From the NCBI GenBank assembly GCA_004154925.1, contig QJNS01000130.1, forward strand, positions 151,723 through 215,722: DNA of 64,000 bases. The letters are read 5' to 3'. A model generated the notes under the pieces. The model made no database searches, had not been told where the DNA came from, and saw only the letters and a program-made list of their open reading frames with translations. The DNA comes from Monosporascus cannonballus. Its lineage: Eukaryota > Ascomycota > Sordariomycetes > Xylariales. How positions within the stretch are numbered: the first letter of the stretch is position 1; every line of letters begins with the position of its first letter. Below, one piece after another: positions 25,831-39,361 of the stretch. Position numbers and translations under genes: made by a program.

Positions 25831-27739
25831 GCTTTTGTTACTAAAACTATCTACTTGAATATTTCTATTATTTTTTATTATATTATACCCTAAAAATAAA
25901 CATTAGTAAAAGATTATTTACGTTTTATATTATTTATTTAACTTTCGCGTTTTTATAAACCGGGTATATTTTATACAATTAAAATAAATACCGAAAAAGT
26001 CTTTGCTTTTATTCATAATTGCTTTTTAAAAACTGTAATAATTATTTGTAAGTTTTTATCGGAAATTACATATTTAAACTTTATGCTTCGTAATAATTTA
26101 AACTAATAAATTATTAAATACCACTTTTTATTTGTTTTAATAAGAAGTAACATTTAGAACGTAATATAAAGCGTCGGTTTGTAAACCTTTTTTTATTAGC
26201 ATTAAATAATATTATAATTAATACTTTAGTAATTTCGCTTTTAAGTTTTTAAAAACATTCTTTAAATTTTCTTATAAATTCAACGTTTTTTATATATATT
26301 TTTTAAAAATAAATAGCGTTAATAAGTTAATTATATTTTTATATTTTCTAATAAATTTATATGCTTAATTACTACGTCTTAAAATTTCTAGAATATTCGT
26401 AACGTTTGCTATAATCAAAACAAGTTAATTCTTAATTCATTTTAATTTAAATTTCTAAATCAAAATTTGGCCGAAGATAAAAATGAGCCACAAAATGTTT
26501 AGTTTTTAGATATACTATAAATTATTTTCTAAATTTACTCGGATACTTATATTATTCAAAATCAGAAATACCTAAGTCATTTAACTTTTATATTTTTTCA
26601 AAATCTCCAAATCCGTAAATATATCGTTAAAATATATGAATATAAAAATATTTAAAACCAAATCAAAAATAATTACAATCAATTAATAAATACCTATAAA
26701 AATATGAATAGATTTTATAAATATAACACGATATTTAAAATACCCGCTTAGGGTTTTAAAAACGGGGTTTTCTTTTTCTTTTTAACTATATTAATATAAT
26801 AATAACTGTTTCAAAAATAGAATACGGTAAATTATTGAGCCTTATTAATATTTCTTTCAAAATATTTATAAAAATCAAAAAAGTTCGTTTTTCATAATAA
26901 TATCTTTTAATTATTTATACTTAATTATACGTTAATATACGAGGTTTCTATTTTAATCGATCTTTTATTTGTTGTCTTTAAGCTTAGATATTGTAAAAGG
27001 TAAATAGCTTATTTAAAATCTAAAAAGTTAAAAACATAAACTTTTTTAATATAATTATATATTTTAATAATATATTTCTTCCATACAATTTATTTAAAAT
27101 ATTTCATAAACATTAAAATAATATTTTTTAAATAATTATTTCATAACTTTATTCGTTATATAATAATAATTGATAATCTCTTGTATTTTTAAATAGCCTT
27201 TGAAATTTACGATATTTGGAAAATATTATAATAATATAATCCGGAATGGACACCTTTTGAATTATATATAAAATTTCGTAAAAGTTTCTCTTAAATATTG
27301 TATTATTATCCTACAAAAATATCTGGCTTTTTTAATTAATTCGTAAATCATTAAAACAGAACTAAAATATTCTAAAGATAATATCTTATTATAAAATATG
27401 TGTTGGATTTAGCAAAAAGTGTTTTTATTATTTTTAAATATAAATAAACTTTCTTAATTTCTTAAAGCATTCGTTTATTTTCGTACTTAAACAAATTTTT
27501 ATTTATCGTAAATAATTTATATAACTTTTACTTATATTTCTAAAGTATTTCACAATTTTCTGCTATTATTAAAAAGACTTTTACTGCAAAATCGAATTAT
27601 AACTTTAAATATCTTATTTTTATACTAAAAAAACAACGTAATTTAATTACATACTTTTTTATTTTATATAAGGTTCTATATTAATAAGTTTTTTAATACA
27701 TTGATTTCGAACAACTCAATTATTGTTTAATTAATATAA
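25831..27739 (-). pseudogene. Gypsy reverse transcriptase/RNase H relic
   Basis: Minus-strand frames recover, with shifts, a second-lineage gypsy pol. An FKYRV-type segment near 26,735 fits the family FEYxVMPFGLTNAP region. A YFND-like motif near 26,610 stands for YLDD. An FKKLKSEITK-ILFNANK segment (about 26,255-26,180) matches the start of the RNase H region (family LKxxITxAPxLxxFDxxK). No LTRs were found; it lies between TSDs of G and A, so its extent is set only by those insertions. It may belong to the same chromodomain lineage as the relic at 7,187-9,375, but in the opposite orientation. Confidence 0.5.
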
Positions 27740-27744
27740 TTTAC

Positions 27745-28114
27745 TGGGACGGCTAGGCGGTTTAGCCAACTATTAAATCTTAGTCGTACAGGTTTATGTT
27801 GGCAGAACTATTATAAGATTCTAAAAAGTAAATACAGTAACCTATTACGTCTCGCAATATCAAAGGTGCCTTAAATAACGCAATATTATTATAAACGAAA
27901 ATCATCTAAATTATGAAATTAATAAACGTATTATACTTAGTCTTATTTTTCTTATTAAGCTTAGCTTTACAGATTTTATAATAGGTCCTGTAAAACCTGG
28001 TTTTGCGGGCTTTATAATAAATCTTATCGAAACATTACGTAACTCGATTTACACGGCTTATTTATTTTTTTATCGTAACCGTTTTTCGAAGCCGTAACTT
28101 ATTAAGTTATAATA
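27745..28114 (-). repeat. 3' LTR of element A
   Basis: 370 bp. On plus it begins TGGGACGGCTAGG and ends TTATAATA. It is 36 bp longer than the partner because of an imperfect tandem duplication around 27,966-28,037 (GTCCTGTAAAACCTGG unit). Confidence 0.88.
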
Positions 28115-28284
28115 CGATTTTCCTTTTTCGGAATTTTCGTTCCGAAAATTCTTTTTCTTTTTATAAGTCCTCTTTATTATCATATCGGGTCGTATTAAAA
28201 AATCGGTTAACAAAAAAACGAAAAAACGAAATAACTTATTTAAACTTTTATTTTTCGCGCTATATATATATATATATATATTCG

Positions 28285-28690
28285 TATTCTTTTTGTCGAG
28301 ATTTATTATCTTATCGTATTTTTTCGTCGGATTCCTCCCCATATAAGGAATGCGTAACGCGAAATTAAGGCCTTTGCGATATTAACGGTTTTTTTACTTT
28401 TTAATTCGAAAAAATCGTTTTCAATTACCTCAAAGTTAAAACGAAACTTAAGAACGTTAAAAAAGAAACAAGGCAGATATAGGCTAAAGTTCTTCGACCT
28501 TAAAAACAAAAGAAATTATAGGCCGATCGCGTAATACGTATGCTATCCCGAGGTCTCCAGTCTCTAAAGGAATTGGATAAGTTGGAACGTTAAAAAAACA
28601 GGTCGAACTGAAGGCCTCCAAGACTATATCGGCAAGAGCCGCGCTTCCTCTCGACTAGCTTACCCTTAAGTTTACCGATTGATTATTTAT
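28285..28690 (+). pseudogene. Antisense zinc-cluster/coiled-coil ORF of element A (relic)
   Basis: Strand opposite to gag-pol of A, between pol and the 3' LTR. The cluster at 28285-28377 has spacing C-x2-C-x5-C-x9-C-x2-C-x7-C, with TAT read as mutated TGT; three cysteines are intact. The same spacing occurs in element F. A helical part (FEKIV..NYLK...) follows, then KQKKL and SRGLQSLKELDKLER at about 28,505-28,590. In-frame stops sit where CGA, CAG or TGG are expected. A (TA) run interrupts the start region at 28,262-28,281. Function unknown. Confidence 0.7.
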
Positions 28691-30974
28691 TAATTGGGGA
28701 ATCTTTAATTTTATTAACACCGGCGTTATTAGTAAAAGTTTTTTAATAAGTGCTAGGCGCTAATAAGATTTTTGGCGAGTTTCTAGATATTTTCGAAATC
28801 CGAACGCTTTTTTTACTTAATTAGGTACTAAGTAAATCAATTTTATTTTCGCATATCGAAAATTTTTCCATTTCGTATATATATATGTCTTTTATTTTTA
28901 AGTTATTTTATTCTGTATGTATTTTAACTATATCTGTTATTAATTTGAATAAAAAAACGTAAAACACTGGATAAAGTTTAATTTTGGGAAGAAACTCTAA
29001 TTAATAATTGTTTTTTAAGATTTTCTTAGTAATTTTGTATAAACCGATATATTTAAAATTGAATATTTTATTAAGTTATATTGTTTAAATATTTTTGATA
29101 ATAAAAAAATTATTTCTCTTTTTTTAGAGGTTAATGCTTTTCACCTTTTCTGGTTATAATAATTATTTATCTATTTCCATACGAATTCTAGTTTTATTTT
29201 TATTTTTTGGTACAACTATCAAAAGTATTCCGACATAAGGAGTACTTTAATTTTGATTAGATTATCGTTACGTATTTTTTTATAAATTTTTGAAATAAAA
29301 TCAAAATCCGGATTCGTAAGGATTATCTTAATATTTTCGTAATAATTGATATTGTAAGCTAATTATGCGATTAGTAATTTATTAACTTAACTATTTTATT
29401 CCCAATTAATATTATGTTGTAAATAGGTTTTTAAATTTTAATTTATTCATTTTATTTATTTATTTACTCATAATTTAAAACCGTTAAAGAATGAATAATT
29501 TAACCCGATTGGTATTATTAGTTCTTATTAAAATTTAAATATAAATATCGATTTTGTATTTGAAATAACTATTATTAATAACCCGTATATATTAAAAATA
29601 CATTTAAAAAAATGTATATTATTTATTCGGCGTTTTTATCCTGATGATATAGTAAAACATACAAAAGATTTGGTAAATCGGTCGACAATTAGGAAAATGC
29701 TATCGTAATATACTTTTATAATGGGATTTTTTAATATATGAAATTTGGTAATAAAATCGAATGTAATTAAATATCATGGCTGTTTTGCGATTAGCAATGG
29801 CTGTAATTCTCTATATGGCTTATGTTGTTGTACTTTAGCCTTATTGTAAAGGTCGTATTGCCGTTATATCTTTTGAATTACTGTTTTTATTTTAAGAAAG
29901 AAATATGTACGTTAAAGCCGTTTTAGGGTTTTGTAAATCCCTGGATATTTATATAACTGATATTTATGTATTTTTCGTATTAAGCCCTTTTGATATTTTT
30001 TTGAAACTTATATTTTGTCCTTCTTTTAATCCTTTAGAAAATTATCGTTATATTACTGGAGTTTCTGATATATATTATTAGTTATTTCTCGAATTATCGC
30101 AATTTGTTATGGGCGTAAATATTTTTTCGTAATAGTATTAAAACTCGTATGGTTAACTTTGATTAGGTTTTTTTCGAAGTTTGGTCGTTTATTTAAAGGA
30201 TTAATTTTGTTAATTTTTGAACCTTTTTTGTTAATAAAAACGATATCGAAATTCGTTAATTTTCGCGCTTAATAAAGTTGTTATTTTGTAAGTTTAATGG
30301 TTCTAATAAATCGGGTAAAATTTTAATAATTTATATAAAGTTTAATTTAGTACAAATTTCTTTGTAGAAAAAATCTAAACTTTCGAAAAGCCATAATAAT
30401 AGCCATAAATTCTTTATTTGAAATGTTATAATTAGGTTCGATTCTTTTTAATTTGTATAAAGAATATAATAAGATATACTTTGCTTTAATTATATTGCTG
30501 TTAGATTATTACGTTTAATATCTAATTTAAGATATCGGTTTTTAGTTTGGCGGAGCTTGTTAAATCGTATATAATTAATACCTGTTTGCTAATAATCGTA
30601 TCTTTAATATCATAAAACGCCTTTTTTATTTCGAGCGTTTCTTTAAATTTTTTTCTTTTATAAAGTTCCTTAAATTTATAATTATTCTGCTAGAATTTCG
30701 AAAATTTTTCCTATAATAATTAACGAATCCAAGGTATGCTTATACCTTTTTAACTATAATTAATGTCTGCCATTTTGTAACTGCGGTAATCTTTTTCGAG
30801 TTTATCCTAATATGTTCTAAGGTAATAATATGTTCCAGATATTTTATTTCCGATACGTAAAACTATTTTTTGTATTAATAAATAACTTTACGTTTTATAA
30901 AACTTAAAAAGTTTTATGAATATATTTTGCAAATGTTTTTTCTAGTTTTGAAAAAAAGTCAAAATGTCGTTAAG

Positions 30975-31389
30975 TGTTATGACCTAACGGTCTTGACTTC
31001 TGAAAACGGTCGTGATCCTGAAAAACCAGACCTCGCCCTAGACAACAAGTCACGTGACTGGCTTAAAGAGCTTAAGGGCCTTGATTGGACAAAAGGGCTT
31101 AAGCCGGATAAGCAATAAAGGGGGCTTAAAGGGGCTTAAGGGGACTTAACTAGAGAAATATCGTTAAGCCATGATAAATACCTTAAGCCAGAACGAAAAT
31201 ATATATGTTTATTATTCCCATAATTTAAATAGCTTTAATTTATAATAATATTTCGTTATCCAAAATATTTTTACTATTACAAAATATAATACGTTATTAT
31301 ATTTATTATTTATATTTTTACGATATTTCTGTTAATATAAATCCGTCGACTTAAAGTTTAATTATTAGTTAAACCGTATAGCCGTTATA
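30975..31389 (+). repeat. 5' LTR of element D
   Basis: 415 bp from TGTTATGACC to AGCCGTTATA. The first 190 bases are nearly unmutated and contain repeated GGCTTAAG-like units; the remainder is RIP-mutated and shared with the other LTRs. Confidence 0.9.
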
Positions 31390-31449
31390 CGTTATAAGTT
31401 TTTGTTTAATAGTATCGTTAAATTTTGAATAATACTTAATATTGTCAAA

Positions 31450-34400
31450 ATGTCGACTAGCGTTTAGGAAACCCTTATTTAGTAACTTTAGGTTCGAATT
31501 CGGGAATTAAAGAAAAAAGTTTAATAATTTAGGGCTATATTATTTGCCTAATTTTTTTTGCCTGCATAAAACCTAAAAAGCCAGAACTTTATAATAGAAA
31601 AAGTAATTTTTAAATTTTTTTAATTTAGGTACGAATTTATATTTATTTTTTAGACTTTAGTAATTTAGCGGATATAATTCTAACAGTAGGAATATGCCTA
31701 ATAAGAAATGCGGTTAATTGGTTTAAGCTTATTATAAAAAAGTTTATGGAAATCAAAAAATCGGATAAAAAAGGATATTATTAATAAATTTTTTTATTTT
31801 ATATTAATTACGAAAATAAAATATGCGATAATTTCGGTAATCCGGATAAAGAACGATTTACGGCTTAATAACTTTTGTAATTCCGATAAAAAAAACCTAT
31901 ATCCAAATACGCCATAACCTTTAAAAGATTTATAGTTAAGGCCGGATAAGGAAATAATAAAACCGATATTTTTATTAATATATTTTATAAAAGGTTAACG
32001 GATAATATAAAAAATGAAACTATTCGGATTAAATAATTAGTTACTTTGGATCGGTATATTGCAAAAGTATTTAAGATCGATAATCGATAATTTAAAAAAT
32101 AATAGAAAAAAAAGAATAATATGCCTTACGTTTAGAATATAAGTTTAACCAGGGGAAGAAACGAAATATACCCTTTATTTTTTACGGAACGGCGTTAGAA
32201 CTTATAGAATTCGGCATTATTTACAGATAAGACTAAAGTTAAATGAAGTGCTTTAATTGTGCCAAAATAGGATATAAGGTTAATAAATATAAAATTTCTA
32301 AGAAATTACGATAAAATAATTAAACTTTTATACCGGAAAAATGATTTAGGAATAATTAAGGAAACGATAATAAAATTATTAACATAATTTAAACCAAATA
32401 TATATTAAGTTTATAACAAAACGTTTAATAAGTATTATTACGATAAAAAGTCCGATACAAAATATGAAAAACCAGAAAGCTAATTTAATAAATATCGTAA
32501 ATATAATAAAAAATATTATAAAAATAATTATGTAAGTATTAGAACTAAACGAGAAACATTTGTCCGGGAATTTTTAATTAATATAACAAAATGTATGTTA
32601 TATATTGTCGACGACGAAAATACTCCGATTACGAAAAATAAAAGTAACATATTTACGAACAAATTACCCGTATATACTATAAGGGATTCGATTTTTTAAA
32701 CCGTACCGGAAATAATAAAAATAATTAATAATAGTATCGACAGCTTTAAATCATAACTCCAGGAAATATCCAGTAATTGGCTGAAATAAAAAAAATAACT
32801 TAAAAGAAAATAATATTTGTAAAAAAGCCCTTTTTATTATTATGGATGGTATAATTATTAAACGGAAAAAGAGTTAATTTAATATATGATAAAAAATATT
32901 ATTTAAAAATTATTACGGATTTTTATTTTTAATTAATATTTATTACGGACCCTTTAGAAAAAAAAGTTATTAAAAAATAGGTTAATTTATAAAAGATTTT
33001 TAAAACGATAATTAAAACGACATATAATGAAACATAATCGTAAACATAACAAAATTATTTATTCGATAAAGAAAGGAATTACAAAAGAATTAAAAATAAT
33101 TAATACAATTTAAAGAAATAATATACCGGTAATAACGATAAATATAGCAACTTAACGTATTAAAAAAAATATAAATAAGGTTCGATAAATTTAAACAGAA
33201 ATTTAAAAAAGAGTTATTTGTAAAAAAGCCGTAAAATAACGAAATCTAAAGAAATTAAAAGGAATTTCCAAAAAAGGTTTTAAATATAACGATAAAAAAC
33301 GTTAACGACTTTATTATTTTAGATATACGAATTAAAACTTATTAATATATTGTAATAGTAAATTACGGAACTTTAGGCGGAAATTATATTATATCGGATA
33401 TGGTTAATAAACTTGAATTATTATGGAAATATAAGTTAGAACTTTATATAACAACAAATATCGAAAATTAGGAATTCGTTTACGATAATAAAAAAGTTAT
33501 ATGCAAAATTAATTACTTCGAAATTTTTATTAAAGAATAATATTAAATAATTAATTTTGATATTGTTTTATTTAAAAATTACGATATAATCCTAAGATTA
33601 TTATGGATACGTTAATATAAAATTTTAATTAACGGAAAAACTAACTAAATAAAGTTCGTTTTATTTTTTATTAATTAATAAAAAAAGGAACAATTAAGAT
33701 TTTAATATTTGATTAATAATAACGACGGATATAAATATAAGGATAAAATAAATACCTTATAACTTAAAAGAATAAAATATAAAAGAAAAACGGATTTTTA
33801 AAAAATATAACGTATTATTATTATTATTAAAACGAAATTAAAGTAATTAAATAACGATTTAAAATAATAAGAATAATAACTCCAAAGTTTAACAAATTTA
33901 ATTAATATATTATTATAATATTATAAATACGAATAGCTTTTTAAAAAGGAATTTAATATAAAATTATTAAAATATAACGAATAAAATTACGAAATAATTT
34001 TTAAGAAAAGATCTTCGACGAAACTTTACTTTATTTATAACTTTAACGGAGATAAATTACGTATTTTTAAGGAATACCTAAAAAATCAGTTATAAAAAGG
34101 ATAAATTCGATTTTCGAAATTATTAATAAAGTATCTAATATTTTTCGTACCAAAAAAAATGGAAAATTATAATTTATAATTAATTATTAATAATTAAACG
34201 ACGTTGTTATCAAAAATCGAATATTATTACCCTTAATTACAGAAATAAAAGACCAACTATATAAAGCCAAATAATGTATAGTATTCGATATTAAGGATAA
34301 ATATAACCTTATTAAAATTAAAATAAAAATACGAATAGAAAATAATTTTGAAAATAAAATACGGATTATTTAAATATTTGGTTACATTAATAAAACTTAC

Positions 34401-36720
34401 GAACATATTAACAACTTTTTAGCGAATAATTAATTACGTATTACGAAAATACCTTAATATTTTCGTCGTTTGTTATTTCGATAACATTTTTATTTTTTTT
34501 AAAAACAAAAAAAATATACACAAAATATATTTATAAAATCTTTTAAACTTTATAAAACGCAAAATTATTTATTTACGCAAAAAAGAATTAATTTTATATA
34601 TAAGAAATAAAATATCTAAAACATATTATTATCCCAAAATATATTAAGATAAATCTTAAGAAAATCGTTATAATTACAAAATGGTAAACGTTAACGACAA
34701 TTAAGGAAATATAGATATTTTTTGGATTCGTTAATTACTATAGGAAATTTATTCGAAACTTTAATAAAATATTATACCCTTAATATATTTTACAAAAGTA
34801 ATGGAATTTAAATAAACGCCAAATACGGAAAAAATATTCCAAAATATTAAAAATATAATTATTAACGAAGTAATATTAATTATATATAATTTAAACCGCC
34901 CCGTTAAATTAAAAACCGATATATCGGATTTCGATTAAACATAATAATGAAATAACAAAATAATTAAAGCAAATTACAGCTTATTATATTTTTTTCGTAC
35001 AAATTAAAAAAAACCGAATTTAATTATGGTATTTCAGATAAGGAATTTATAATTATTATTATGGTATTGCGGAAATTTAAGTATTTCTTAAAAAAGATTT
35101 ATACGAAGTTAAAATTTATACGGATCATTAAATTTTTACCCGAATTATTACGACTAAAAAATTTATAGGACAATAATTTCATTACGCGGACAAATTAGCA
35201 AACTTTAACTTCGTAATTATCTATAAAAAAATTAAAAAACGATAAAATAAATATTTTAAGTAAATAACCGGATTTTGAAAAAAGATTGGTTAAAATTAGC
35301 TATATAATTTTTGATACTATTACAAAAAAATATTTATACTTACGATAAATTGTAATAATTTGGGTAATACTTTTCGATGTATATTACAGGATTTAGCAAT
35401 ATAATAACTATTTCCGAAAAAACCAAAAAACAAATAAAATATAAATTCCAGAATAATATCCAAAAAACATTTAATACAAAAATATACGAATATTAGTTAT
35501 ATAGATATCCAGGGATTTATAAAATAAAATTAATAATATATAGAATTATTTAATAATATAATATTTGCGCTAAAATAAAAACTTGACGATATAAACCATA
35601 TGGAAAATTACAGCCATTATTAATCGTAAAACGACCATAATATTTAATTTTATTTAATTTTATTATTAAGCTTCCTATATCAGAAAATCTAATTCCGGGA
35701 ATACATTACGATAACATTTTTGTAATCGTCGACCGATTTACGAAATTTTCCTATTTTTTACTATATTACGAAAACATAAACGCTAAACAACTGGTATACA
35801 TTTTTTTCAAATACATTTTTAATATATACGAATTATTAACAAAAAATTATATCAAATAAAAGATCGATATTTATATTTAAATTTTGGCAAGGCTTTATAA
35901 TATAGATCGGCCTGAACTATAAATTATTTAACGTATTTAAATTACGAATAAATAAACAAATAAAACGAATAAATCAAATTTTAAAAACTTACTTACGATA
36001 TTATATTAATTGCGAATAAAATAATTATATTAAAAAATTATCAATTACATAATTAACATATAATACCAATTATTACGAAACCATTAAGATAATATTAACG
36101 AACGTAAATTTTATTTTTATTTTAAAAATTTATAAAAAAAATACGTAATAACGATCCAATTAATATCGAAATAATCCTTATATTAAAATAATTACGACAG
36201 TTATGTTAAGAAATAAAAATAAAATTAAACTTTGTACGAAACCAAATAAACATATATTATAACCAAAAAAAGTTAAAAAAATTAATTTTTAAAAAGAAGG
36301 AAATAGTTTTTCTCGTTACCAAAAACATTTAAATAAAGCGATCCAGCAAAAAAGTCGTTTTCAAATATATCGGTTTATATAAGATTACCAAGAAATCTTA
36401 GAAAATAATTATTAATTAGAACTTTTATTAAAAACTAAATTTTATCTAATTCTTTACATTTTTTTTTTATTCGAATTAATAACAGATATAATTAAAATAT
36501 ATACGGCATAAAACGATATATAAATAAAAAAACAAATAAGCATACGAAATAAAGAAAATTTTCGATATGCGAAAACAAAACGGATTTACTTAATACCTGA
36601 TCAAATAAAAAAAGCACCTAAATTCCGAAAACATCTGGGAATCTGCCAAAAATCTTATTAGCGCCCAGTACTTATTAAAAAATTTTCACCAATAACGACG
36701 GATACGTCCTAATCAAGGGT
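31450..36720 (+). pseudogene. Gag-pol relic of element D
   Basis: Best-preserved reading of the family. A nucleocapsid zinc knuckle lies at 32249-32290 as C-F-N-C-A-K-I-G-Y-K-V-N-K-Y, with His and the last Cys changed to Tyr (CAT and TGT to TAT). The retropepsin active site at 33361-33369 is NYG where element A keeps DSG. The reverse transcriptase box is YFDN at 34474-34485. The integrase phrase IFVIVDRFTKFS at about 35,713-35,748 keeps its Asp. Gene order PR-RT-RH-IN defines Ty3/gypsy. Many stops, no function possible. Confidence 0.85.
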
Positions 36721-36779
36721 CGACTAATTAATAGCCGGAATATCGGGCCAGTCGGCTACGGCTTAAGTTAACGTAACAG

Positions 36780-37200
36780 CTATAACGGCAACCTTTAATT
36801 ATTCCTGTTCCTTTTTTAAACGCTTAAATTCCTTTATCGCTTCCGCACCTTACATACTGCGGCGAAATAATTCAATTCTCTGTTAACGAAAAAGTTTCTT
36901 TTATTTCCGCAAATAATTTAAACGACCAAATAATTCGTTAAAATATTATTAAACCTTTAAAAATTCCGTTTCGGCAATGCATTTCTCCAACTTTAAACGA
37001 TTTTTCTTAATAACCAATTTACGATATTTAAATTCGGAAGGATCAAAAAAATCATAGAGATTTTCGTAAACGGTACAAAAGGCATACTTCCCTGAATTAT
37101 AATAGGCTTTATAAATTTTGTTCTTAAATTTATAACGGGAACAAAAAATATTCGAAAATATAATAAAACCAAAGCGGTTAATCCGTTTTAAAAAAAACAA
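36780..37200 (-). pseudogene. Antisense coiled-coil ORF of element D (relic)
   Basis: Strand opposite to gag-pol, between pol and the 3' LTR. An 83-codon open frame (37200-36949) contains C-SRYKFKNKI-Y-KA-Y, with the last two Tyr at cysteine positions, so the second half of a Cys cluster is recognisable but the first half is not. After one stop the same frame continues with LRKxKKLFRQQRIELFRRSM at about 36,905-36,840, the motif shared with A, F and C. Function unknown. Confidence 0.6.
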
Positions 37201-37341
37201 AAGCGTTAATATGTTTGCGAAACCTGGACTTTTTAATACGACCCGATATAATAAATATAAAGAAAAAAAGGTTATTTACCAAAAATTAACAGCCGAATAA
37301 TTTGATTTTTAGGGACAAAAATCCTGGAAAAAGGGAGATCG

Positions 37342-37756
37342 TATTATAAGCTAACGGTCTTAGTTTTTGAAAACGGTCGGGATCCTAGAAAACCAGATCC
37401 CGACTTAGCCAAAAAGTTACGTAATTGGCTTAAAGGGCTTAAGGGCCTTAATTGGATAAAAGGGTTTAAGCCGGATAAGCACTAAAAAGGGCTTAAAGCG
37501 GCTTAAGAGGATTTAATTAAAGAAATGTCGTTAAGCTATAATAAATACCTTAAGTCAGAACGAGGATATATACGTTTATTATTTCCATAGTTTAGATAGC
37601 TTTAGCTTGCAATAATATTTCGTTACCCAAGGTACCCTTGGTATTACGAAACGTGATACGTTACTGTATTTATTGCTTAGATTTCCATAATACTCCTGCC
37701 AACATAAACCTGTCGACTTAAGGTTTAATAGTTGGTTAAACCGCATAGCCGTTATA
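37342..37756 (+). repeat. 3' LTR of element D
   Basis: 415 bp from TATTATAAGC to AGCCGTTATA, equal in length to the 5' LTR and followed by TSD TTAAG. Confidence 0.9.
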
Positions 37757-38430
37757 TTAAGGTGATATACAATACATATATTAAGGTATTTTCGTAATAC
37801 ATAATTAATTATCCGTTAGAATATTATTAATGCGTTCGTAAATCCTATTAACCTAATTAAATATGTAAATAGTTCGTATTTCGTTTTAAAAGTTATTTAT
37901 TATTTATATCCTTTTTTAATTTTAATAAGATTATATTTATATTCAAAATTAAATATTGTAAATTATTAGGTTCCGTAAAATCGGTTTTTTATTTTTAAAA
38001 CTAAAGTTAATAATATTCGATTTTTAATAATGATATCGTTTAATACTCGATAGTTAACCGTATGTCGTAATTTTTCTTTCTTTTTTGCTACGAAAAATAT
38101 TAGATATTTTGCGAGTAATTTCGAAAGTCGAATTAATTCTTTTTGTAATCGTTTTTCCAGATATTTTTTAAAAACGCGTAATTCGTTTCCGTTAAGGTTG
38201 TAAATAATGTAAAACTTCCTCGAAATTTCTCTTTTAAAGATTATTTCATAATTTTATTTATTATATTCTGGCAATTTCGTATTAACCTTTTTCCTGAAAG
38301 GTTATTTATATCGGTAGTATTATAGTAATATATTAGTTAAAGTTTCTCATTTTTATGGTTGTTATTCTAAATCGTTTTTTAATTATTTTAATTTTATTTT
38401 AATAATAACAACGATATATCGTATTTTTTT

Positions 38431-38743
38431 TTAATGCTCATTATTTTTTTTATATTTTGTTCTTTTGGGTAGTAAGGTTTCTGTCGTGTTCTTATGCCTG
38501 CATTCGTCGCCATCTTCGATCCAATGTTGAAATCTTAATTCTTTCTTTTCTTGTCCGCTGATAGTGTGTAAGGCGAACCTTACCTGGCCAGTTCCTCCAT
38601 CAATTAAGACTTCGTACTGGCGTATCCATGGTAATCCTAAGATCATATCGTAGTTCCCGAGTGGAACGATGTCGAAATTAACTGTCTGGTGTCGTCCTTG
38701 GACAAAAATCTCGAGGTGATTAATTTCGCGTGTGATTTTCCCG
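38431..38743 (-). pseudogene. Retropepsin C-terminal half of element A (little mutated)
   Basis: Continues the protease domain after the hAT insertion: YGKITREI..., then NYDMILGLPWIRQY, the conserved ILG-hydrophobic-W turn of gypsy retropepsins, and a stop at 38431. The start of the long frame at 38784 lies in the hAT repeat and is not native. RIP mutation resumes sharply below about 38,430. Confidence 0.85.
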
Positions 38744-38893
38744 TAGGGTTTGCAATGGGTATCCAAATGGGTACCCATCGCCACCTACGGATGATATTTT
38801 TAATTATAAATAAATAATAAACATCTGTAAATAATACAGAATTACTTGTATAATAAATCTTTTTAGGAAACCCTAAGTATTAAGCTTTTATAA

Positions 38894-39290
38894 TATGACG
38901 GCTAAGTGGTTTAACTAATTATTAAACCTTAAGTCGACGGGTTTATGTTAGCAGAAATATTGTAGAAATCTAAGCAATAAATATAATAACGTATTACGTC
39001 TCATAATACTAAAGGTGCCTTAAGTAATAATATTATATTGCAAACGATTGGTATTAATAAGTATTATAAACTGGTACTATTTAGATTATAGAAATAATAA
39101 GCATATATATTTTAATCCTTTTATTATTATTCATTTTTGTTCAACAAAGCCCTGTTAAACAGTTACTTAGTATTACTTAATCGTATTTAGTTAAGACCCG
39201 TTAAGCATTAATTACGTAACCCTAAACTAGCATAACTTTGTGATCTTGGCTGGACCGTTTTCGCAGGCCCAGCTAGCTTGGGTTATAACA
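38894..39290 (-). repeat. 3' LTR of element B
   Basis: 397 bp, on plus TATGACGGCTAAG to GGTTATAACA. The last 160 bases form a U3 module with GCTTAG-like units, moderately RIP-mutated here. Confidence 0.9.
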
Positions 39291-39361
39291 CGATCTCCCC
39301 TTTTTCCAAATTTTGTCCTTAAGATTTTTCTTTTCCTTCTGGTAAACCTTTTCCCTTTAAA

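Larger units (their letters stand above)
30975..37756 (+). mobile_element. Gypsy-type LTR retrotransposon D, nested in A
   Basis: Complete element of 6,782 bp on plus with 415-bp LTRs and perfect TSD TTAAG (30970-30974 and 37757-37761). It sits in the reverse transcriptase region of A. The order gag, protease, reverse transcriptase, RNase H, integrase is legible (next entry). A purine tract GGAAAAAGGGAGATCG precedes the 3' LTR. The first base block inside the 5' LTR reads CGTTATAAGTTTTTG. Heavily RIP-mutated except the first 190 bases of the 5' LTR. Confidence 0.93.
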
